From contig CAMKMK010000049.1 in the NCBI GenBank assembly GCA_946413885.1, forward strand, positions 1 through 12,925: DNA of 12,925 bases. Reading direction: 5' to 3'. The position numbers and the translations under genes are program-made. How positions within the stretch are numbered: position 1 is the stretch's first letter; every line of letters starts with the position of its first letter. Shown in pieces: positions 1 through 6,019 of this stretch. Source of the DNA: an uncultured Prevotellaceae bacterium (GTDB lineage: Bacteria > Bacteroidota > Bacteroidia > Bacteroidales > Bacteroidaceae). The notes below the pieces were generated by a model, which saw only the letters and a list, made by a program, of their open reading frames with translations, did not search any database and had not been told where the DNA came from.

Positions 1-17
1 CCTTCGGCGTGGAATTG

Positions 18-1340
18 TTAGAAACCGAGTCCAGCATCTTCAATCAGGAAGGGAATGACACCGACATACATGATGCCGTCCTCATCCGTCCATTGCTTAG
101 TATTGCCATCCACAATCACAATCTTCCTGAAGAAGTCACCCGAATTCTTTAATGAGAACGTTTCCTGGTTCTTCTTATCCTCTGTATCTACATTCAAAGC
201 CGATTGAATGTAGATTTTTTCTTTGCCGGTATTGACGATAAAGTCTATCTCATATTGTGACTGCTGCTTCTTACCTTGTTCATTGACACGGGTTATTTCC
301 ACTACCCCCACATCAACACTATAACCACGACGTATCAGTTCAAGATAAATCATATTTTCCATCAAATGGCTTTTCTCCTGCTGGCGGAAATTCAACTTGG
401 CGTTTCTCAGCCCCAGATCCATTGAATAATATTTCTGGGTATTCTCAAAGTAGCGTTTCCCTTTCACATCGTAACGTTTGGCAGCAATAAACAGGTAGGC
501 ATCTTGCAGATAATCCAGATAGTTCTTGATGGTATGGTCGGAGGTACTGCGTCTCATCAGCGTACCTGCGGCATTAGCGAGATTATGCGGATTGGTAAGC
601 GAGCCTACAGCCGATGATAGCGAGTCAATCAACGCTTCAAGTACCTCATCATCCTTTAGCTTGTACCGTTCCACAATATCCTTGATGTACACATTCCTGT
701 GTAGCCCCGCCAGATACTTGCGCTTTTCTGTTTCATCTTTCTCGATGACTGCCAACGGCATACCACCATACATTAGATATTCTTCCAAAGCATCTGCCTT
801 CTCCAATCCTGAAACGGCATAAAACTCTTTAAACGATAGCGGATATACCTTGATTTCCGTCCCACGGTCACGGAAATTCGTGACGATGTCTTTTGACAGC
901 ATTTTTGAGTTTGAGCCTGTCACATACAAATCAAGATTGCTTCTTGCCATCAAGTCGTTCAGAATATCATAGAACGTTGTATAGAGCATGTCTTTGTCCT
1001 CCTCAGGAATCAAGCTCTCATCCACGTCCTCATTCTTCACCTTGAATGACAGTTGAATCTCATCGATGAAAACATAATATTGCTTGCTCTCATCTTGAGT
1101 TAGGTTTAACACATAGTCGTACAATTCATTGGGATTCCTGTATTTGACATTAGCCTTTCTATCAAGGGCGATCTCTACAAAACAATCTTCTGGAACTCCT
1201 TCATCTTTAAGGTATTCCTTATACAAAATTGAAAGGAGGAATGATTTGCCGCAACGTCTAATGCCAGTAATGATTTTCACCTTCCCGTTCCATCGTTTGC
1301 TCAGCAACTCATTTACATATCTGTCTCGCTTTATTACCAT
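18..1340 (-). CDS. AAA ATPase with C-terminal DUF4143 domain
   Basis: A 440-residue protein of the COG1373-type ATPase family, common in Bacteroidota and of unknown cellular role. Seen: Walker A GIRRCGKS at residues 26-33, Walker B YVFIDEIQ at 89-96, and a sensor-like YVTGSNSKML at 139-148. The C-terminal half is a DUF4143-type region with EIDFIV at 364-369 and YIQSA at 377-381, the usual place of a PD-(D/E)XK-like core; no catalytic lysine is evident there. The length fits the family. The ATG at 1338-1340 gives the family-typical N-terminus just before the P-loop. It has its own promoter at 1395-1426 and an inverted repeat in the leader. It is not tightly linked to any neighbour: 161 bp separate it from the upstream gene. 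Base composition is AT-rich (line 421-480 is 21/60 G+C), unlike the right half of the window, so horizontal acquisition is possible. The family call is firm; substrate and partner are unknown. Confidence 0.92.
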   Translation of the reverse strand: MVIKRDRYVNELLSKRWNGKVKIITGIRRCGKSFLLSILYKEYLKDEGVPEDCFVEIALDRKANVKYRNPNELYDYVLNLTQDESKQYYVFIDEIQLSFKVKNEDVDESLIPEEDKDMLYTTFYDILNDLMARSNLDLYVTGSNSKMLSKDIVTNFRDRGTEIKVYPLSFKEFYAVSGLEKADALEEYLMYGGMPLAVIEKDETEKRKYLAGLHRNVYIKDIVERYKLKDDEVLEALIDSLSSAVGSLTNPHNLANAAGTLMRRSTSDHTIKNYLDYLQDAYLFIAAKRYDVKGKRYFENTQKYYSMDLGLRNAKLNFRQQEKSHLMENMIYLELIRRGYSVDVGVVEITRVNEQGKKQQSQYEIDFIVNTGKEKIYIQSALNVDTEDKKNQETFSLKNSGDFFRKIVIVDGNTKQWTDEDGIMYVGVIPFLIEDAGLGF

Positions 1341-1363
1341 GGCCTTTAATTTTTAATGCAAAT

Positions 1364-1384
1364 ATAGTCAAACCATTCGACTAT
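1364..1384. repeat. Inverted repeat, candidate operator in the ATPase leader
   Basis: ATAGTC (1364-1369) and GACTAT (1379-1384) form a perfect 6-bp inverted repeat with a 9-bp spacer. It lies just downstream of the predicted transcription start, a typical repressor position. No regulator can be assigned, and chance is possible in AT-rich DNA. Confidence 0.35.
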
Positions 1385-1394
1385 TTTTGCAGTA

Positions 1395-1426
1395 CAAAGG
1401 TAATTCTTTATTACGAAACAGGCAAA
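1395..1426 (-). promoter_or_regulatory. Bacteroidetes-type promoter of the AAA/DUF4143 ATPase
   Basis: On the minus strand there is TTTG (1423-1426), a 20-bp spacer, and TACCTTTG (1395-1402), an exact match to the Bacteroidetes -33/-7 consensus TTTG...TAnnTTTG. Transcription should start near 1388-1391, giving a leader of about 50 nt. A second -7-like TATATTTG at 1359-1366 has no -33 partner at the right distance. Confidence 0.7.
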
Positions 1427-1501
1427 TAATTAGTCATCTATTTCATTTTACACCTTCATCAGGTCCCTTTCTTTTATCTTGTTTTTCGAAGAAAATGCGG
1501 A

Positions 1502-1720
1502 TCAAGGCATTACCTTGTAACGGTAACGATACATGGGGTCGCCATCGGTATTGCGGACAGTATCTGGACTGCCTGCAGGGATCTGCTCGACAATCTTGCC
1601 GTTCTGAGAGAACACCAAGGCCTGATGATCAAAAATGGCACGCTGAATGAGGCGACGCTGTGCCAGACGGATGCCTTCGTCTATCCGGCGCTCCATCTCT
1701 CTAATCTCTTTATCTGTCAT
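1502..1720 (-). CDS. 72-aa partner of the zeta-like kinase (candidate antitoxin)
   Basis: A 72-residue charged protein. Residues 2-32 look like one long amphipathic helix (DKEIREMERRIDEGIRLAQR and on), followed by a short hydrophobic strand pair, LVFSQNGKIVEQIP (35-48), and a polar tail rich in Tyr and Arg. The start is the ATG at 1718-1720, inside the last codons of the upstream kinase gene: ATGACAGATAA holds both the start of this gene and the stop of the kinase, an 11-bp overlap that suggests translational coupling. Small helix-plus-strand proteins of this look are, from memory, found beside COG4185 zeta-like kinases. Antitoxin function is an inference from size, charge and coupling. The open frame extends upstream to 1954, but that part lies inside the kinase gene and is not needed. 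No clear terminator follows. Confidence 0.75.
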   Translation of the reverse strand: MTDKEIREMERRIDEGIRLAQRRLIQRAIFDHQALVFSQNGKIVEQIPAGSPDTVRNTDGDPMYRYRYKVMP

Positions 1721-2327
1721 GGCCTTCGCCCTCCTCCAGCGGTGAACTGTATTTCTCCTTGAGCGCATTGTATGCCTCAGGCTCCAGGATGTTAACCTTA
1801 TCTCCATTCCAGCCACATGCCAACTTAACGGCAGGACAGTTGCTGTTGTCATAGAGTGCCCAATAGTCGCATACGGGCATGTAGAGCTGGAACAGGTTCT
1901 GCAAACCAGACTCGTATCGACGATAAATGACATCGGTGGGAATATTATGTCCACCCAAGCTGACCCGTCTCTCCACGCGTCGAACTGCCTGCTCAGGAGT
2001 GCTTAGCGAGAAGAAGAGCAACGTGACGAAGTAACCACGCCGTTGTGCTTGCTGGATAAGCTTCACGTAAGAACGTGTGGCAAGCGTCGTCTCGAAAGCA
2101 AAGGTCTCGCCTTCCTTGAGCAACTGGATGACACGGTCTATCATGAGGCGACCTGCCTGAATGGCGACTCCCTCAGGATTGAAGGGGGAGAGACCTGCTG
2201 CAATCTCGTCGGCATTGACGAACTCGCGGCACCCCAGCATCTCAGGCAAAACGGTGAAACTGGCGGTGGTCTTCCCCGCCCCATTACAGCCTGCGATGAT
2301 ATAGAGGTTCATCTTTTTTTGTTCCAT
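1710..2327 (-). CDS. Zeta toxin-like P-loop kinase (COG4185 family)
   Basis: A 205-residue P-loop protein of the zeta toxin / COG4185 type. Seen: Walker A GCNGAGKT (13-20), FVNAD (36-40), the FETTL segment (78-82) and a GGHxIPxDVIxRRY block (125-138). By analogy with zeta/PezT, Lys19 binds ATP phosphate, Asp40 is the candidate catalytic base, Glu79/Thr81 contact the sugar-nucleotide substrate, and Arg120/Arg121 and Arg136/Arg137 bind phosphate. Classical zeta toxins phosphorylate UDP-N-acetylglucosamine and block wall synthesis; whether this branch does so is not established here. The start is ATG at 2325-2327; Met6 (2310-2312) is an alternative just before the first strand. The gene begins 18 nt after the trmD stop and overlaps the 72-aa gene by 11 bp, so it is probably read through from pyrK-pyrD-trmD. 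The order is toxin first, candidate antitoxin second, opposite to the classical epsilon-zeta order. Confidence 0.88.
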   Translation of the reverse strand: MEQKKMNLYIIAGCNGAGKTTASFTVLPEMLGCREFVNADEIAAGLSPFNPEGVAIQAGRLMIDRVIQLLKEGETFAFETTLATRSYVKLIQQAQRRGYFVTLLFFSLSTPEQAVRRVERRVSLGGHNIPTDVIYRRYESGLQNLFQLYMPVCDYWALYDNSNCPAVKLACGWNGDKVNILEPEAYNALKEKYSSPLEEGEGHDR

Positions 2328-2345
2328 ACTCTTGCTATCTATATT

Positions 2346-3044
2346 TTATTCTTTCTTTTTCGGAAAATTCTTTCTCAACAAATCAGGACGTAGGCGCTTG
2401 GTGCGCTCCAGGCTCTGCTGGAACTCCCATTCCTTGATCTTGGCCTCATGACCGGAGAGAAGGATCTCAGGGACTTTCCAACCCTTATATTCTGCGGGAC
2501 GCGTATAGACGGGAGCTGCCAAGAGATTGTCCTGGAAGCTGTCGGAGAGGGCACTCTGCTCGTCACCTATCGCCCCAGGTATGATACGCACGATGGCATC
2601 CGTCATGACAGCTGCTGCCAACTCGCCGCCCGTCAAGACATAGTCGCCGATAGAGACTTCCTTGGTGATGAGATGCTCGCGGATGCGATAATCGATACCC
2701 TTGTAGTGTCCGCAAAGGATGATGATATTCTGGCAAAGGCTGAGCGTATTGGCCATCGGCTGGTCAAATTGCTCTCCATCGGGAGTCGTGAAGATAATCT
2801 CGTCGTAGTGGCGTTGAGAAGTCAACTCGCTGATACAGAGATCAATGGGCTCACATTGCATCACCATTCCCGCGAATCCGCCAAAGGGATAGTCATCCAC
2901 GCGACGCCATTTGTCCTTCGTGTAGTCCCTCAGATTATGGATATGGATTTCCACCAGCCCCTTCTTCTGAGCACGACCCACAATAGACTCCTGCGTGAAA
3001 TTCTCCAGCAGTTCGGGCAGAACGGTTATGATATCAATTCTCAT
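2346..3044 (-). CDS. trmD: tRNA (guanine-N1-)-methyltransferase TrmD
   Basis: A 232-residue SPOUT-class methyltransferase that makes m1G37 next to the anticodon, preventing +1 frameshifting. Seen: the CGHYKGIDYR region (111-120), the knot-forming SIGDYVLTGGE (131-141) that binds S-adenosylmethionine, RIIPGAIG (153-160), the catalytic-base region SDSF with Asp168, then YTRP (180-183) and LLSGHEAKI (195-203). Length is normal for the family. The longest open frame begins at a TTG (3045-3047), but the ATG at 3042-3044 gives the standard N-terminus MRIDIITVLPELLE, so I chose it. It follows the pyrD stop by 8 nt and precedes the zeta-like gene by 18 nt, consistent with one transcript. It has no promoter of its own that I can see. 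Confidence 0.97.
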   Translation of the reverse strand: MRIDIITVLPELLENFTQESIVGRAQKKGLVEIHIHNLRDYTKDKWRRVDDYPFGGFAGMVMQCEPIDLCISELTSQRHYDEIIFTTPDGEQFDQPMANTLSLCQNIIILCGHYKGIDYRIREHLITKEVSIGDYVLTGGELAAAVMTDAIVRIIPGAIGDEQSALSDSFQDNLLAAPVYTRPAEYKGWKVPEILLSGHEAKIKEWEFQQSLERTKRLRPDLLRKNFPKKKE

Positions 3045-3052
3045 CAAACTCT

Positions 3053-3961
3053 CTATTCTACAATTCCAACTATATCCTTCACGCTTTGGAATCCGCAGCG
3101 GTCCAGATACTCATTTATTCCCTGTGCAACCTTTACCGTAATGGCAGGATCAAGGAAATTGGCCGTTCCTATCTCAATGGCAGAAGCACCAGCCAGAAGG
3201 AACTCAACAGCATCCTTAGCGGAGGAAATACCACCAAGTCCGATAACAGGAATCTGAACCGCATGAGCTACCTCATAGACCATACGCAACGCTACGGGCT
3301 TGATGGCTGGTCCGCTGAGACCTCCCGTACCGATACTCAATATGCGACGACGCTTCTCGGCATCAATGGCCATTCCCATCAACGTATTGATAAGGGAAAC
3401 CGCATCAGCTCCCGCATCCTGCACAGCCAAAGCTATGTCGGAAATGCTGGTCACGTTGGGCGAGAGTTTCACTATCAACGTCTTGTGATAAGCCTGTCGC
3501 ACAGCACGAACCACACTTGCTGCACCTTGAGTGGTGGTTCCAAAAGCCATCCCTCCATGCTTCACATTGGGACAAGAAATATTGAGCTCTATTGCAGGGA
3601 TATGCTCCAATTCGTTAATACGAGCCGCACATTCTACATAATCCTCAGGACTGTTGCCTGACACATTAACCAGGATATTGGTCTGGATATCCTTAATTTG
3701 AGGATAGATATGCGAACAAAAGTAATCCACTCCCTTGTTTTGAAGTCCCACACAATTGAGCATGCCACTTGCAGTCTCAGCCATACGGGGATAAGCATTA
3801 CCCTGACGAGGAGCGAGGGTGGTTCCCTTGACTATGATACCTCCGATATCCTCGAGATTCACAAAATCCTGAAACTCAAGACCGTAGCCAAACGTTCCGC
3901 TGGCGGTCAGGACAGGATTCTTGAGATGGAGCCCTGCAATATCAACTCTTAAATCTGCCAT
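3053..3961 (-). CDS. pyrD: Dihydroorotate dehydrogenase B, catalytic subunit
   Basis: A 302-residue class 1B dihydroorotate dehydrogenase, cytosolic, oxidising dihydroorotate to orotate in UMP synthesis and passing electrons through PyrK to NAD+. Seen: VKGTT with Lys45, ASGMLNCVGLQN (64-75), the active-site loop ELNISCPNVKHGG with the catalytic base Cys130 (a Cys marks class 1; class 2 has Ser), and FMN-phosphate segments GLGGISS (241-247) and EIGTANF (263-269). Residue 130 is also the Cys position in the Lactococcus class 1B enzyme. The start ATG at 3959-3961 overlaps the end of pyrK by 13 bp, so the two subunits are likely translationally coupled, as expected for a heterotetrameric complex. 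trmD follows 8 nt downstream. Confidence 0.97.
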   Translation of the reverse strand: MADLRVDIAGLHLKNPVLTASGTFGYGLEFQDFVNLEDIGGIIVKGTTLAPRQGNAYPRMAETASGMLNCVGLQNKGVDYFCSHIYPQIKDIQTNILVNVSGNSPEDYVECAARINELEHIPAIELNISCPNVKHGGMAFGTTTQGAASVVRAVRQAYHKTLIVKLSPNVTSISDIALAVQDAGADAVSLINTLMGMAIDAEKRRRILSIGTGGLSGPAIKPVALRMVYEVAHAVQIPVIGLGGISSAKDAVEFLLAGASAIEIGTANFLDPAITVKVAQGINEYLDRCGFQSVKDIVGIVE

Positions 3962-4728
3962 TTCAGTTGGTTTATATTAAAAACAGGACCTTCCGTGCAT
4001 ACGCAAACATTACCTTCGACGGTATCCTCCACGCAACAAAGACAAGCACCCAATCCGCAGGCCATCATATTCTCTAAACTCACCTCACAAGGAGTGGAAA
4101 CAGACTTGGCGTAACGAGCCACAGCAATCATCATCGGCTTGGGACCACACACGCAAATACGCGAGAATCGTTCATTCTGAAGTAAACTGTGCTGAGTGAC
4201 AAAACCTCGCTCGCCAGCAGTCCCATCCTCCGTAGTAAAAAACACACGTCCCAAGGCACGAAAGGCCTTCTGCTGAAGCAAATCGCTCTGACTGCGAGCT
4301 CCCAGAAGGAAAGTAGGTTCCACACCCAGCTCACGCATCCTGGCACCCATATACAGGAGGGGAGCAACGCCTACCCCGCCACCAACAAGAAGTACCTTCT
4401 CGTCAGAAGATGCAGGCAAAGTAAAACCATTACCCAAAGGAAGAATTACATTAAACTTATCACCTGCCTGAAGACGGGACAAAGCACGCGTTCCCTCCCC
4501 AACAATCTGTACAAGGAACCAAACCTCATTGCTCCGTCGATCCACATTATGGATACTGATGGGACGACGCAGGAAAGTATCCTTGTTGCCATCCACACGA
4601 ATTTGAGCAAACTGACCAGGCATCATCTCGGGTAAAGGAGCTGCAGGATCGGTTGCCTGAAGCAGAACGTAACGCTCGTGAAGACAAGCAACACGTGTCA
4701 AAATAAGGTCTAAAATATGCTTCTTCAC
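3949..4728 (-). CDS. pyrK: Dihydroorotate dehydrogenase B, electron-transfer subunit
   Basis: A 259-residue ferredoxin-reductase-like protein carrying FAD and a [2Fe-2S] cluster that moves electrons from PyrD to NAD+. Seen in order: a beta-barrel FAD domain with RRPISI (54-59) and GEGTRALS (78-85), the NAD-binding LLVGGGVGVAPLL (113-125), CVCGPKPMM (192-200), and the C-terminal cluster ligands Cys224, Cys229, Cys232 and Cys244 (C-x4-C-x2-C-x11-C), as in other PyrK proteins. It is first in the apparent operon pyrK-pyrD-trmD-zeta-72aa, overlapping pyrD by 13 bp. The 78-bp gap to the upstream XRE gene holds a terminator, so this operon needs its own promoter. The best -7 candidate is TATCTTCG (4754-4761), one mismatch from TAnnTTTG and without a good -33 box, so a weak or activator-dependent promoter is possible. 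Confidence 0.96.
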   Translation of the reverse strand: MKKHILDLILTRVACLHERYVLLQATDPAAPLPEMMPGQFAQIRVDGNKDTFLRRPISIHNVDRRSNEVWFLVQIVGEGTRALSRLQAGDKFNVILPLGNGFTLPASSDEKVLLVGGGVGVAPLLYMGARMRELGVEPTFLLGARSQSDLLQQKAFRALGRVFFTTEDGTAGERGFVTQHSLLQNERFSRICVCGPKPMMIAVARYAKSVSTPCEVSLENMMACGLGACLCCVEDTVEGNVCVCTEGPVFNINQLKWQI

Positions 4729-4762
4729 ATATAAATAATGTATTTACAGAGTGCGAAGATAT

Positions 4763-4795
4763 AAAAAAATCCCGTAACAGAATTCTATTACGGGA
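4763..4795 (-). terminator. Rho-independent terminator after the XRE gene
   Basis: A perfect 7-bp stem, CCCGTAA (4771-4777) with TTACGGG (4788-4794), plus a T-A pair at 4770/4795, a 10-nt loop, and on the minus strand a run of seven T (4769-4763). It sits 12 nt beyond the XRE stop and separates that gene from pyrK. The plus strand also has an A/T-rich tail, but no plus-strand gene needs it. Confidence 0.8.
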
Positions 4796-4806
4796 AATTT
4801 TTATCA

Positions 4807-5259
4807 TTATGAAGAAAATGTTTCGTATGTTCCGTCGTCGAAAAAAACGCGGATTTCTGTAATCTTGCGTTGCGGTTTGTCAAGATATTTTATCGTCTCT
4901 CGAACAATAGGCTGAACAGGTAGGGTCTGCTGAGACTGATTTTGAACAGGATTTTGTGATGATGAGAACAAATCAAGGGCTGTAGCCTGTGGCGATGGAG
5001 AGGCAGGGGAAGAATCTGAAGGAAGAAGGGGAGTCTCAACAACGCGCTCACCCACGTACATATCGCCTTCGCCAAACATAAGCCAAGGAATGCTCAACTC
5101 AGGAAATCGTTCGTGGATGGCAGCAACGATATTATTGGTAGGTTTTGTTCTTCCATTGAAAATTCCCGACAAAGTTGCAGGGGCAATACAGAGTTCGTTT
5201 GCAAAATCCTGTTGCGTCAATCCCTGCTGTTTCATTAGTTGATATATGCGATCTTTCAT
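4807..5259 (-). CDS. XRE-family helix-turn-helix regulator
   Basis: A 150-residue small DNA-binding protein. Residues 1-65 form an XRE/HTH_3 domain with TQQDFANELCIAPATLSGIFNGRTKP (15-40) covering the two-helix motif. Residues about 73-115 are a Ser/Pro/Gln-rich, probably disordered linker. The C-terminus RKITEIRVFFDDGTYETF (131-148) looks like a short beta segment of the kind seen at the end of Bacteroidota XRE proteins. The open frame extends to a GTG at 5275-5277, but the ATG at 5257-5259 gives the usual MKDRI start and leaves the GGGG/CCCC repeat in the leader. It has its own consensus promoter and a terminator, so it is monocistronic. It sits directly upstream of pyrK on the same strand; control of pyrimidine genes is conceivable but not shown. 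Confidence 0.88.
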   Translation of the reverse strand: MKDRIYQLMKQQGLTQQDFANELCIAPATLSGIFNGRTKPTNNIVAAIHERFPELSIPWLMFGEGDMYVGERVVETPLLPSDSSPASPSPQATALDLFSSSQNPVQNQSQQTLPVQPIVRETIKYLDKPQRKITEIRVFFDDGTYETFSS

Positions 5260-5269
5260 ACTTCTTGAT

Positions 5270-5280
5270 GGGGACACCCC
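5270..5280. repeat. GGGG-ACA-CCCC inverted repeat in the XRE gene leader
   Basis: GGGG (5270-5273), 3-bp spacer, CCCC (5277-5280), 10 bp before the chosen ATG and downstream of the predicted transcription start. The G/C blocks stand out in AT-rich surroundings. It could be an autoregulatory operator or a leader hairpin; four base pairs alone are weak evidence. Confidence 0.35.
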
Positions 5281-5303
5281 AAAAAACGATTTCTAAACGT
5301 ATG

Positions 5304-5335
5304 CAAAGGTAAACAAAAGGATTTGATTCTGCAAA
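5304..5335 (-). promoter_or_regulatory. Bacteroidetes-type promoter of the XRE gene
   Basis: On the minus strand TTTG (5332-5335), a 20-bp spacer and TACCTTTG (5304-5311) match the -33/-7 consensus exactly. The spacing and -7 sequence are the same as at 1395-1426 and 10039-10070. The leader is about 40 nt. Confidence 0.72.
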
Positions 5336-5416
5336 TTTCAGGAACATAAATTCAAAATTAATTTTAGGAAAGATTTCAAGAAATGAAATATCGATTTATC
5401 GAATCAAGATTAGGTA

Positions 5417-5442
5417 AAATTGCGAATTGTAAATTGCGAATT
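5417..5442. repeat. Two tandem copies of AAATTGCGAATT
   Basis: The 12-bp sequence AAATTGCGAATT occurs exactly at 5417-5428 and 5431-5442, 14 bp apart start to start. Each unit is nearly palindromic (AATT-GCG-AATT). The same-face spacing is not an exact helical turn. It lies about 80 bp upstream of the XRE promoter. Confidence 0.7.
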
Positions 5443-5556
5443 AATTTATACCTTTAAATCGTATTGAAGTAGATTATTTAGATTTTGTCGCTCAAAAAAC
5501 TGACTTTTAATAGACTATATCAAATTAATTATGTGAATTTGTGCCAAAAATGATGC

Positions 5557-5578
5557 ATTTTGAATTTATTTTCAAAAT
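5557..5578. repeat. 8-bp inverted repeat ATTTTGAA / TTCAAAAT
   Basis: Perfect arms at 5557-5564 and 5571-5578 with a 6-nt loop. A nearby perfect 14-bp palindrome lies at 5610-5623 (AATTTATATAAATT). With such low G+C some palindromes are expected by chance. Confidence 0.5.
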
Positions 5579-5785
5579 CTTTACATTATTAGGTCTTTAT
5601 ATTTTAATAAATTTATATAAATTACTAATTATCAGTATATTATAACAAATGAATATTTCCTCAATTACTATTCATCCAGTCATGCGTAAATTTAAATTTC
5701 ATTTTCCAAACCATAAATTTTAGGTTTCAAATCGATATACGTTGACAAACTTTGTATTTATAAATTCGAACTTTTGAGTCTGCCG

Positions 5786-5808
5786 ATTCAATTGTCTAAA
5801 AATTGAAT
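5786..5808. repeat. 8-bp inverted repeat ATTCAATT / AATTGAAT
   Basis: Perfect arms at 5786-5793 and 5801-5808 with a 7-nt loop, followed on the plus strand by TTTTC. The stem has only one G-C pair per arm, so it is weak as a terminator, and no plus-strand gene lies upstream. Confidence 0.45.
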
Positions 5809-5930
5809 TTTCAAAACAAAACGCAAATGAATGTTAAATACGTTTTTTGAGAGCGTTCAAGAGACGAAAAGATAAATCCTTGATACATTCTCGATACACG
5901 GCATAACAATTCTGTTTTGCGCAATTCTCA

Positions 5931-5963
5931 GTAGGCATCAATCCAATCTAACAGCCTATTTTT
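5931..5963 (+). terminator. Terminator-like hairpin with T-run on the plus strand
   Basis: GTAGGC (5931-5936) pairs with GCCTAT (5954-5959), six pairs including one G-U, with a 17-nt loop and a run of five T (5959-5963). No plus-strand gene ends here. If real it would end an unannotated small RNA from the AT-rich region; the large loop makes it doubtful. Confidence 0.2.
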
Positions 5964-5978
5964 CAAATAATAATATAC

Positions 5979-6004
5979 AAAAAAGTGCACTCCTCAAAGT
6001 GCAC
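5979..6004 (-). terminator. Terminator of the amn-holA transcript
   Basis: GTGCAC (5999-6004) and GTGCAC (5985-5990), a self-complementary hexamer repeated, form a 6-bp stem with an 8-nt loop. On the minus strand it is followed by TTTTTT (5984-5979). It lies 15 nt past the holA stop. Confidence 0.65.
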
Positions 6005-6019
6005 AATCTGGAAAAAATA

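Larger units (their letters stand above)
5336..5978. other. AT-rich region without a recognisable gene
   Basis: About 640 bp between the XRE promoter and the holA terminator. It is extremely AT-rich: line 5341-5400 is 13/60 G+C and line 5581-5640 only 7/60. Both flanking genes are on the minus strand, so normal spacing would need far less. I found no credible coding frame, no tRNA and no exact TAnnTTTG box on either strand by eye. It holds a tandem direct repeat (5417-5442) and several perfect inverted repeats (5391-5402, 5557-5578, 5610-5623, 5688-5699, 5786-5808). Upstream regulatory DNA, a decayed gene or an unrecognised RNA are possible. Confidence 0.7.

Noticed and set aside
1359..1366. 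TATATTTG as the main promoter of the ATPase gene
   Set aside because: No -33 box at 19-21 bp, whereas 1395-1426 has both boxes at the ideal spacing.
1721..1954. Upstream extension of the 72-aa gene
   Set aside because: Lies inside the zeta-like kinase gene in another frame and shows low-complexity, Ser/Cys/Arg-rich translation.
3045..3047. TTG start for trmD
   Set aside because: The ATG in the next codon gives the conserved family N-terminus.
2448..3257. Long plus-strand open frame (269 codons)
   Set aside because: Antisense to trmD and the end of pyrD, whose motifs are unmistakable; no family resemblance and no promoter.
5417..5442. Start of a CRISPR-like or iteron array
   Set aside because: Only two copies, with a 2-bp spacer; no further units, no cas or rep genes.
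5682..5723. Tiny plus-strand frame of 13 codons rich in Phe and Lys
   Set aside because: Expected by chance in AT-rich sequence; no ribosome site, promoter or downstream gene to attenuate.
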